Source of the DNA: Posidonia oceanica
Taxonomy: Eukaryota; Streptophyta; Magnoliopsida; Alismatales; Posidoniaceae
DNA length: 64,000 nucleotides
Reading direction: 5' to 3'
NCBI GenBank assembly: GCA_037176725.1
Contig: JAZBRS010000035.1
Location: 44,278,001-44,342,000, forward strand
Shown here: positions 55,401 through 64,000 of the stretch, piece after piece
Layout: every line of letters begins with the position of its first letter
Numbering within the stretch: the first letter of the stretch is position 1
Position numbers and translations under genes: made by a program
Notes under the pieces: generated by a model
Told to the model about the DNA's origin: nothing
Databases searched by the model: none
What the model saw: only the letters and a program-made list of their open reading frames with translations

Positions 55401-56335
55401 CATGCGCTGTATGAACCATCTAGACCCGCCTCTCGGCTACGGAGTAATCAACTCATCTGGTCTAGTGGGCTCTGCTGCTGCTTCTTCCTCTAAGACCATA
55501 ATAGCAGGATGGTCTTTCTGCAGGGAGGGATCCGTGACTACGGCTTTCCCTTTCTTCATCGCTTGCTATTCCGCGGCATCATCTGCCAATGTCGTAAGTT
55601 ACTCTTGGAATAATAGTTCCAAGTCTCCGAGCATGCTGTCCACCAAGGCCTCTGTAGCCGCTCCTTCCTCATCATCTGAGGGTGAGTCGACATAGTAGGT
55701 GCTAGTGGCCTCTAGCTCTTGCTCGGCTGCCCCCTCGCCTGCGTGATTGCCTCTGGCTGTTAGGTGCACCGCTGCCTGGAGTGTTTGCTCTGCTGCTGGC
55801 TATGCTGGCTAACTGGCTGACTGCTCTTTTGGCACGACAGGCCGCGGTGCTATTGCTATTAGGGATGCAAACAGGCTAGCTAGTGATGCAACTAGCGGGT
55901 AAGTTGACAGAGTTACTGCTGTGGCTGGAGGGGAGGCAAAAGTGCTCCTGTGGAGGGTCAATGATTGGGTGGCTGTGCTGGCCGATAAGACGCTTGCATC
56001 TGCTGGTGTTGGTTGTTGCACGACCGGAGATGCCATGGGGGCCCACCACAAGGCTCGATGTACTAAGGCAAGAGGCTGTATGGCTAATGGAGCCACCTGC
56101 GTTGCTGGTGATGTGGCTGCTGATGTGGGCTGAGTCGCGGCGCTGGTTGAACTGGTTGACTAAATTGCCAGAAAGGGTGATAGTTGTGCTAATGCGACTA
56201 CGACCGCGGGCGAACTAGCGAACAGTGCCTGAGGATGTGCTCCTAACTCCGGAGTTGCTGCTGTGGCTATTAATGGTGCTGGTGAAACTACAGAGAGGGG
56301 AGAGACTGTCAATTCTAATACAGAGCCTGCTGATT
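55401..56335 (-). pseudogene. Linker region of pol, element B
   Basis: Low-complexity Ala/Thr/Ser/Pro-rich remnants with stops. Shared landmarks with A's linker are a GKAVVTDPSL-type segment (about 55550) and a YVDSPSDDEEG segment (about 55690). Not enzymatic. Confidence 0.6.
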
Positions 56336-57488
56336 CTACCATTGTATCAGTAGTGGGGAGGGCCAGACAAACTGACTAGGATGCTGCTGGGCTGAGCTGG
56401 ACCTCTTTGTCAGTTCGAACTGCTTCAACTGTGCCAAACTGCTCCTCATCTGAGTAGTAGTCCTCAATGTAGACCCACTCCCTTGTCGGAAGTGGGGGGC
56501 TCTGGCACAGTGCTTGCTGGGCTGTTGCTTGGCTTGTGTTCGGGTTAAGGACACCTGCATTGGTAAAGTTAGTGAGGTCCCGAGGGATCACGATCTTACG
56601 ATTCCTCTAGTGCAGGCGCTCACCATCACGGGGTTGCCAGTCGTACCCCAGACCTTCAAAATCTCTTCGTTCCTCAGCTGTGATCGGTTCAACGATCCCT
56701 TGGCCGTACCGCCCGAGCGGTGTTTCGTTCACGTAGCCTCACCTGTGATAGAGGCTCTCGACCATCCAAAAAGGGTTGCTGTGAACAGCCAGAGAGCTGA
56801 CACGTTCAAGATCAGGGATATAGTTAACCGGCTCAAACCGATTAACGCGGTACATGGTATCAGACGGCTTGGGATCAAACCAAATAATTTGTTGGGATAC
56901 AGAAGAGACCGCCTCGACCTGCTCCTTATCGAAGTTCTCCGCCATGACAATGACAACGTCGTCGCCCCAACGAAACTTGATCATGCAATGGAGGGTCAAG
57001 GGGATCACTTGATGCTTGTGCAGCCAAGGGTGCCGAAGCAAGAGGTTGAAAGTGGGTTCCAAGTCGACGATGTAGAATTCCACATCGAATACGACTGGGC
57101 CAATGGAAAGGGGAATAATCAGAATCCCCAAGGAGTCATCGTGGCTGTTATCAAAAGCCGTCATTCTCTTTAGAGCTGGCATGTTATCCTCGGCTTTGAA
57201 TCCGAGCATCATTGCTGTGCACAATGGGCAGATGTTAAGGCCTACGCCATTATTAACCAACGTTAGGGGAATGCGGAAGTTTTTAGACTGCACCGTGATG
57301 AAGAGGGGTTGGTTGTGACTAATTCCCACCAGAGGCAGTTCATCACTAAGAAAAGAGATGACCTGGGGCTCCACGATCATTCCCACCATGCTCTCAAGAG
57401 TTGCAGGCTCAATGGTTGTAGACACATGGGCAGCCTGGAACACACGGAGGAAAACCTCTCAGTGTTCGGCGAATGAATGGATAAGGTC
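56336..57488 (-). pseudogene. Protease region of element B
   Basis: Follows gag after the conserved TAG. The protease part has FITVQSKNFRIPLTLV then NNGVG, so the catalytic Asp of D-N-G is Asn. It continues to FNLLLRHPWLHKH. The downstream domain includes RDLTNFTNAG and WVYIEDYYSDEE, aligned with A's 21617-22300. Several stops occur (for example after SLYHR at 56739). Confidence 0.85.
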
Positions 57489-57817
57489 CTAGATGGAGAT
57501 GCCATCCTTGACATTTTTCAGCTGGGCCGTAATATCAGCTGAAGGCTGATCTTTTTGGGTGGTGGAGGGAATGGCTTTGGCAGAGGGTTCTACTATGGTG
57601 GGACCAGAGGGTCGGCTTGCTGGTGGGGGTTGGCTCGCTTGTGGAGGTTGGCTTGCTACTGGAGTGGGCTCTGGACGGCTAGGCTTGGCCACTGGTGCTG
57701 CAGGCTTGTAAACCCACCCCGACCACGTGACTTCTACACACATCTCTGTGGCGTAGTCATATGGTACTGTAGTAATCCTGGTGTTCAAATCGTCCATGCA
57801 CACTGCCAAAGCTCACA
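57489..57817 (-). pseudogene. Gag C-terminus of element B, cut by element D
   Basis: Encodes PYDYATEMCVEVTWSGWVYK and a Pro/Gln-rich tail ending LKNVKDGISI before TAG, matching A's gag C-terminus. Homology stops near 57800 where D's LTR begins, so the rest of gag should lie beyond D. Confidence 0.8.
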
Positions 57818-58479
57818 TGCACCAATCAGAATCAGGTTCACTATTAGCGGCTGTGTCCAAGAAAGAAGACTTGACTCGAAAACACTTAAAAAAGAGAAAA
57901 AAGGAAAGAAAAGAAGAAGATAAGACAAATCAGAGTCGCCACTGTGTCTATTAAGTCGGGAGACAAGGAAAACTAGGGAAATGCGTGAATAAACACACAA
58001 AACCAAGCAAAAGATGCAATGCAATGCAAAAGAAATGAGATGCAATGGAATGCAAATGATATGACTCATGCCTAGGATAAGGGCAATATGGTCATTATGG
58101 ACCATGAGAAAGGGCAAGGACTCCTGTTACATGCAGGGAAGGTGTTAGGCACCCCCGACACGCCTGAGAATCAGTCTTTCTAGGCTTACACTCGCATACA
58201 CAGGGAAATGCAGATTTTGAATGCCTAAGTGCCAAGAATGCCAAATTAGATGCTCATAGGTGTGCTCTAAGTGATGGAAAGCGTGCAAGGAATTAAACGT
58301 GCTATCTAAGCGCTCAGCAACGCTGTCTGTGTTCCGAACCAGGCGAACCCTGGTCCGTGAGAACTCCAGGCAGTAAGCATCACTGCCCTAAATGCAAATG
58401 CAAGCGATAAAACAAAACATCGGTAAAACTAAGCAATGCGGGCGACATGCACGAGAAAACAACAGCAAACATGTAAAAC

Positions 58480-58770
58480 GGTGCGAGAAATGAAAGTCGG
58501 CACACAAAATGGTGCAAGAGACAAAGCGGGCATGCAAAACGGTGTAAGAAACAAAGCGGGCATGCAAAACGGTGCGAGAAACAATGTAGGCATGCAAAAC
58601 GATGTGAGAAACAAAGTAGGGATGCAAAATGGTGCAAGAAACAAAGCGAGCACGCAAAACGGTGTGAGAAACAAAGCAAACACGCAAAACGGTGCAAGAA
58701 ACAAAGCAGGCACACGAAGCGGTGCAAGAACAAAGCGGGCAAGCAAAACGGTGCAAGAAACAAGCGAAAC
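58480..58770 (-). repeat. 30-bp tandem repeat in the D LTR, about nine copies
   Basis: Unit GCGGGCATGCAAAACGGTGT plus AAGAAACAAA. Regular period of 30, more homogeneous than the related 8360-8600 region of A. It keeps frames open and explains the overlapping ORFs here. Confidence 0.88.
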
Positions 58771-59230
58771 AAAATGCTGTAAAAGCCATGCAATGTGGAT
58801 GTAAAAACAGGCAAAGGGGAAGAGCAAGACAAGTAAGGAGAGGCAAGCAGTGTAAGTGAGAGAACAAACATTGCTTAAGGACCACGCAATGTAGGTGTAA
58901 AGACCTACAAAGGGGAAAGGAAGCAAGCAGAGGGATCACCACTATCTTGTGACTGTTTCCCACTAAACCGTCCCACGATGTGTCTCGCACGCTGCCAAAA
59001 GCTCGTGGTGCAATCGGATCATGGAAAAGGGGGAAGAAGGTCGCAATCAGTAGTGAATCCAGGGGAAACTCAACCCAAAGACACCCAGAGTACGCGAAAA
59101 GAAGCGATAGAGTTGGATAGGCAAGAAGAGGAAGTCCTAATCTACATGCTCGGAAAGCGCGATGTAAAAACAATGCATGCAATGCAAATGATGTGTAATA
59201 AGGATGCTGTGCAGGAGTTCAGAAGGACTT

Positions 59231-59232
59231 AC
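59231..59232 (-). promoter_or_regulatory. Candidate splice donor 2 in the D LTR
   Basis: Sense CTAAG|GTAAGTCC at the position of CAG|GTATGTCC in the A-type LTRs; the donor is kept although the flanks differ. Confidence 0.45.
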
Positions 59233-59639
59233 CTTAGAGATCTGAGACCTGATCAGAGATGAACTTGGTCAGCATTGAAGTCCGCTCCACCAGGGTGATC
59301 CAGGTAACTTGGTTGCAAAGATCCGACGGTCCGATCGGAAGATATCCAGGCTTCAAGGCAGAAGGCGCAAGGGCCAGGGGAAGAGTAGAGATCTAAGTGT
59401 AAAAGGGGTCCTAGGGGTGTGCAGAATAGGTCCTTCCACATACATGGGAGCTAAAAGTACTTAAAAGTGTGCAAAAAAAGCTAAATGCAGTGATGCATGG
59501 GTGCAATGCATGCAAAAAAAGCAAAAAGGACCTAAGTGCGATGATTCGGAAAAGTTAAGGACCTATATGCATTGTTTTCGAAAAGTTAGGGGCCCATAAG
59601 CAATGATTTTGAAAAGTTAGAGGCCTATATGCAATGTTT

Positions 59640-59990
59640 TTGAAAACTTGAGGGTCTGGATGCAAATAAAATAAATTACAGGATCTGAAATGCAATTTAA
59701 TATGGTAAAGATGCAATTAAATGATTTTTCTAAACATGTAGAGGACTGAAATACAATTTAAAAATTTGTAAGGGCTAAAATGCAATTTTATATGGTAAAA
59801 TATGCAATTAAATGATTTGTGAATGCAAACAGTGGACTAAAATGTAATTTAAAATCATGTAGGGGCCAGAATGCAATTTTATAAGGTAAAATATGCAATT
59901 AAATGATTTCTCTAAATATGTAGAGGACTAAAATGCAATTTAAAATTATGTAGGGGCTAAAATGCAATTTTATAAGAAAAAATGCAAATA
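59640..59990. repeat. AT-rich repeats of about 96 bp in the D LTR
   Basis: ATGCAATTAAATGATTT recurs near 59709, 59801 and 59896 with GGGCTAAAATGCAATTTTAT between. A-type LTRs have a looser version of the same words at 9580-10300 and equivalents. Confidence 0.7.
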
Positions 59991-62900
59991 AATGATGCTG
60001 TGCATGCATGCAGAGGACCAAAATGCAAAAATAAAAAAAAATAGGATAAAAGTGCAATGCAATAAGGTAAAATAAGAAATTAAATAAATTTAACAACAGA
60101 TCAGAGGATTGACTTGCAAATAAAATAAAAAGCAGGACTAAAAAGCAATGTAATAAGATAAAAAGAGGCATTTAAATGACATTTAACAACCGCAGGACTT
60201 AGATGCAAAATAAAATAATTGGCGGACTGGAAAATAAGAAACAGAAAAGTTATTTGAACTAGAGCAGGATCAATATGCAAATAAAATAAATAACTAGGCT
60301 GGAACTTTAAAAAAAATAAAAAAGCTGTAACTGTAGAGGATTAACAAGTAATAAAAGTAAAGAGTTGGGCTTAAACTAAAGGAAAACAAAAGTTTTTATA
60401 CAGCAGCAGGATTAACATGTAAATAACGGAAAGTAGACTTTTTTTGCAATTTCATATGGTTTTTATTAAGAATTAAATGAATCTTAAACTGCGGCCAGAC
60501 TGGAAAGTAAATAAACAAAACAGCGAGGCGAAAATGCAATTTCATGGAAAAATTGATAAGTTAACGAAAAATAAAATGCAAGCGAAACGAAAGGCATTAA
60601 AATAATGGAAACACTGTAGCGAATTGAAACAGAGGCCGGTGCTGGAGAAGAAGGGGTGATCGGGCGGTGCTGGAGTGCTGGGAAGATACGCCGGAGGAGC
60701 ACGGAGGCTGGAGGCGTGTCGTCGGGCCATGACGGGCACTGGAGCGGACCGGAGAAGGCAGCGGTGCTCTGCAGAAGCTCTGGAAGTAGACCGAAGGTTG
60801 GGGGCATCGACAGCGGGAATGGAGGGCAGGACGGCGTTGCTGGAAGCTCCACGATGCTCGGAGGATCGGCGGCGAGGGACGAGCGGCCCTAGAGCGAGGT
60901 CTACCCGTAGAAGCTCACTGGAGAAGACAGGGCCTCGGCAGCAGCGACTTCGCGCGATTGGAGGCTAAACCCTAATCTAAGGGATCGAGAAGCAAGAAAG
61001 GAAGAAAGCTAGCTTAAGGGTGCAAAGAAATACCTGTTTCAACGGCTGAGTTGCTCCCCCGATGTCAGTAGCTTTAGCAGAGGTCGGCAATGGTGGTCTA
61101 GCTGGTGCAGGCGTCTTGGGCGGCGCGCGAGGGTCGGGACTGACTCTTGGTAACGCTCCGGTGCTTTCTGGATGCTCGGACGTGAGTTTGCAGACCGGTG
61201 GAAGAAGATGCAATTTTTGGGTGCACAGAGACTGCCGGAGGTGGGGGGAGGATTCTGTTACTCCTTGGGCTGAGTGGAGGGCTCCAGTGGACTTCTGGGT
61301 GTCTGGTGAAGGTGTGGGGAGGCTTGAATTGGGCTGTGGAGTGCTGAGGAGGGTGTTGGCTGATGGGTCGGATTTTGGACAGAAGCTGGTGTAGCTGTTT
61401 GCGGTGGATGGTTCAGGCTGTGGTGGGTTGCTGGGCTGAAGCTTGGGAAGGTTGGAAAGGTGGAGTTTAGGCGAGTTGGGTGGAGGAATTTAGGCTGAGT
61501 TGGTGGTCTATGGAGTTGGGAATTCTAGGGGAAGGTAGTTGGGTTTTGGTGCTGGACTTTCAGGTGTTTGGGGGGAGTTTAGGTGGATGCTGGTCATGGA
61601 ATGGAGGGGGGTGATTGCTGGGATTTCAGGTGAAGTTTGGGGATGGATTTGCTGGAGTTTGAAGGTCTATGGAGGGCTCTGAAGGGAGAAGGAAGATGCT
61701 GAATTTTTGCATAGGAGGAGGAAGGGAATTCTGCTGGCTCTCACGCTCTCTCTGGTGCTCTCTGGATTGGCAAAAGGTGAAGGAAGGGATGCTGAAGGGC
61801 TGGTTGTATCAAGGAGGAGGAATGGGTGCTGGCACGAGCTGTGGATTTCAATTTCCACCGGCACAGAGGCAATTGGTGCTGATGGCTGCGACCGGCGAGG
61901 ACGATGGGCATTAATGCCGCCGAAGAGAAGATGGGAAAGCTGAGAGAGGGTGAGAGAGGAGAGGTGCTATGGATGATCTGATGGAGAGGGAGATTTTGGA
62001 TTTAAAATCTGAGAGGGAATGCTGTTGCAGCCTCGCAGGAGACGAAGAAGAAGCAGAAGAAGAAGGAAGAAGAAGGAAAGGAGGGAAGGAGGTGGATAGG
62101 CAGGTGGGCTGGGCTGATGTTGCGGAGGAAAAGAAAGAAAAAAAGAAAGAAAGAAAGGAGGGGAGGGGCCAGTGGGCCGGACTGGACCGAAAAAGGAAAA
62201 GAAAAATAAGAAAGAAAGGAAAGAGATAGAGAAGAAAGGAAAAAGGAAGAAAAGGAAGAAAAAATTAAAATAAAAAGATTTGGAAATATTTTAAAGTAGT
62301 TGTTTTTGAGTTGAGATTTTTTAAATAGGTTTTAAAAGATTGTTTTTTAATTAGTTAATTAGAGTTGAAAGGGGTTTTAGCTTTTTGTTTTAAGTTTTTG
62401 TGGTTTTTCTTAAGCTTTCTTTAAATGTTTGTTAAGTTTTTTAACTGTTTTTAAGTTAAGCTTTTTTTTGTTAAGTTTTCCTTTCTTTTTTCCTTTCGAA
62501 TTAAGTCTTTTAAATTGTTTTAAGTTTTAATTGTTTCTTTAGATTTGTTACTTGTTTTTTAATTTTTTTTCTTTTCTAGGATTTGGTTTTGATTGTTATT
62601 TTTTAATAGGGTTCTTTCTTTTTGTTTGTTTTGTTTGTTTTTTTAATAGCATTTTTTTCTTGTTTGTTTTATATACTTTTTTAGATTGCATTCTTAGTTT
62701 TTTAGTTGGTTTTAGTTGGGTTTTTCTTTTAATTATTTGTTCAAGTTTTTTTAATTATTTCTTTTTAAGGTTTTGGTTTGTTTCTATTTTGTTTTCCCTT
62801 TTTTAATTAGAGTTTTAAAGGTTTAGTGGAAGAAAGGAAAAGGAAAAGGAGAGGAAGAAGAAAAGAAAGAAATGGAGAAAGAAAGAAGAAAGAGAGGGAG

Positions 62901-63492
62901 GAAAGAAATTAAATGTTAGAAAATCAAGAGATAGGATAAAAATAAAATACAAATACAGATAAAATACAGGAAGGAAAGATGCACAAGGTGGGCCCACTGC
63001 CAAGCAAGAAAAGGAGAGAGAAAGGAAGGAAAAGAAGGAGAATAAGAGGGAGGATAGAGAGGAGAGAGAAAAGAATAATTTCGGAGAGAGAAAAGGATAA
63101 TTTGGAGAGATGAAGGGGATAGAGGCTTAGAATTGAGGTGGGATTGGATGAGGGTGTGACCTAGGGTTTCTAGTGTTTAACCTAGGGTTTGAGGTGGGGT
63201 TTTGGAAGGTTTTGGGGTGTAGAAAAAGGGTAGTTTTACCTAGGTTTTCTAGGGTTTTTGGGAGTAGTTTTGGATTGAAATTCTAAGGGTTTTTTGGAGG
63301 GTTTTCTAGGTTAGGAAGGATGGATTTTCCTATGGTTTTTGGGTTTAGGAAATGGGTGTGATTCTAGGTTTGGTTTTGGGCTTGATTTGAAGAGAAGGAT
63401 GAAGAGAAAGGTGTGGTTTTGGATCTAGATTTTGGTTCAGAAGCTACCAGAAGGATTCCACTGATTTAGCTTGTCAAAATGGGGTGTCTACT

Positions 63493-63504
63493 GATGCCCC
63501 TACC
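63493..63504 (-). other. Polypurine tract of element D
   Basis: Sense GGTAGGGGCATC next to the 3' LTR end. Confidence 0.72.
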
Positions 63505-64000
63505 TGAGCAAGGTCAAGCGAAGCGAGGCCGCTGCTCAAGTTTGACAAGACACCCCATCTGACTGACGGGAGCAGAAAATTGCTATTGGCGTGAGTCACT
63601 TATTCGGCGGATGCACCGAATGTCGTAGCTCGTTGCCATAATGCAAAATGCAGGTGCAGATGGAATGCAATGTATGTAATGCATGCTAATGCTGATGCAA
63701 TGCAGATGATGCTGATTATGCTGATGATGTAATGTAGTATGGAATGTTAGAAAAAGAAGTGCATAATTAATGCAAAAGGATGCTAAAGGAAGAAGCTGCG
63801 ATGTAGCGCAAAAATTTGGCAGGTAGTCCAAACTTGCGCAACAAAGAGGGAAAGAAAGAAGCAGCTTGTCCCCGCCCGGGGGAGCAAGCAAGCAAAAAGA
63901 AGCGTGAAGGGAGAGGGGCATCCTCTCCTACCACGGGGAGATGCGGGACTTTGTCTTCCTGGAACAAAGTTACGCGAAGAAGGTGATAAGATATCGGACT
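63505..64000 (-). mobile_element. Element D, 3' end of the internal region (runs off the window)
   Basis: Contains the conserved block (63582-63655), then ATG/TGC-rich DNA, a single array-type module (CTTGTCCCCGCCCGGGGGAG at 63864, GACTTTG...CAAAGTT at 63947-63971) and, at the edge, the start of a GATAAGATATCGGACT hairpin like the 55-bp repeat of A. The rest of D lies to the right. Confidence 0.75.

Larger units (their letters stand above)
6358..57817 (-). mobile_element. Element B: Tat/Ogre-like LTR retrotransposon, decayed and interrupted three times
   Basis: Sense order on the minus strand is gag remnant (57.8 kb), protease, linker, RT, RNase H, archaeal RNase H, integrase, DUF7745 pseudogene, hairpin-rich 3' UTR, polypurine tract, 3' LTR. 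The 3' LTR is split by element A, the 3' UTR holds a solo LTR, and the gag region is cut by element D. The 5' LTR, PBS and most of gag are therefore not in the window and are expected to the right of D. The ORFs carry many nonsense codons and frameshifts. The left flank GTAGG (6353-6357) is the candidate TSD. Without the nested insertions the visible part is about 14.5 kb. Confidence 0.85.
57818..63492 (-). mobile_element. 3' LTR of element D (about 5.67 kb)
   Basis: Diverged relative of the A LTR with the same internal order: GAATCAGG start block, PBS-like CAGAGTCGCCAC (57931-57942), hairpin block (58107-58170), 30-bp repeats, candidate donors at 59231 and 61032, and a GC-rich middle, then an AT-rich U3. 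It ends GGGGTGTCTACT (CA changed to CT) next to a polypurine tract. The left end is placed at TGCACC (57818) by alignment; the TSD cannot be checked because the other LTR is outside the window. ORFs inside are not credible. Confidence 0.82.

Noticed and set aside
58388..59182. 264-residue ORF in the D LTR
   Set aside because: Driven by the 30-bp repeat; its relatives in the other LTRs are broken at different points and lack any domain.

Overview
The window is plant nuclear DNA made almost entirely of nested long-terminal-repeat (LTR) retrotransposons of the Ty3/gypsy class and the tandem repeats they carry. No host gene, rRNA or tRNA gene was recognised. A plant is indicated by a plant-type gypsy polyprotein with a second, archaeal-type RNase H (a hallmark, from memory, of the Tat/Ogre lineage), a DUF7745/plant-mobile-domain-like ORF, 5.8-kb LTRs and 5-bp target duplications. 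The species cannot be named. Heterochromatin of a large plant genome is the likely setting.

Layout and order of events, inferred from 5-bp target site duplications (TSDs). (1) 1-6357 is a 99-bp tandem array built of hairpins. (2) Element B (minus strand, 6358 to about 57817) inserted into that array. Its 2.9-kb 3' LTR is split into 6358-7700 and 38765-40361. Its internal region runs from 40362 to about 57817 with decayed DUF7745, integrase, RNase H, RT, protease and gag remains. (3) Element A (minus strand, 7701-38759, TSD GATGC) inserted into B's 3' LTR. It has two nearly identical LTRs of about 5.8 kb, a PBS, gag, protease, integrase core and an intact DUF7745 ORF. It has lost RT, both RNases H and the integrase zinc domain in one deletion of about 2.65 kb. 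(4) Two solo LTRs of the A type, both on the plus strand, inserted into A's protease (22629-28470, TSD GCTGG) and into B's 3' UTR (40424-46264, TSD ACACC). (5) Element D (minus strand) has its 3' LTR at about 57818-63492, inside B's gag, and runs off the right edge.

Sense order of an element (minus strand, right to left) is: 5' LTR, PBS, leader, gag, an amber codon, protease, linker, RT, RNase H, archaeal RNase H, integrase, a separate DUF7745 ORF in the position of a retroviral env gene, a 3' UTR packed with tandem hairpins, a polypurine tract, and the 3' LTR.

The most interesting signals are as follows. Hairpin modules in the 3' UTRs differ between copies by changes on both arms that keep the stem, and one module type has become the 6.4-kb array. 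The gag/protease amber codon is conserved. Candidate splice donors in the LTRs and an acceptor just before the DUF7745 ORF are conserved. A 12-nt copy of the primer-binding site, and a hairpin, are found in every LTR.
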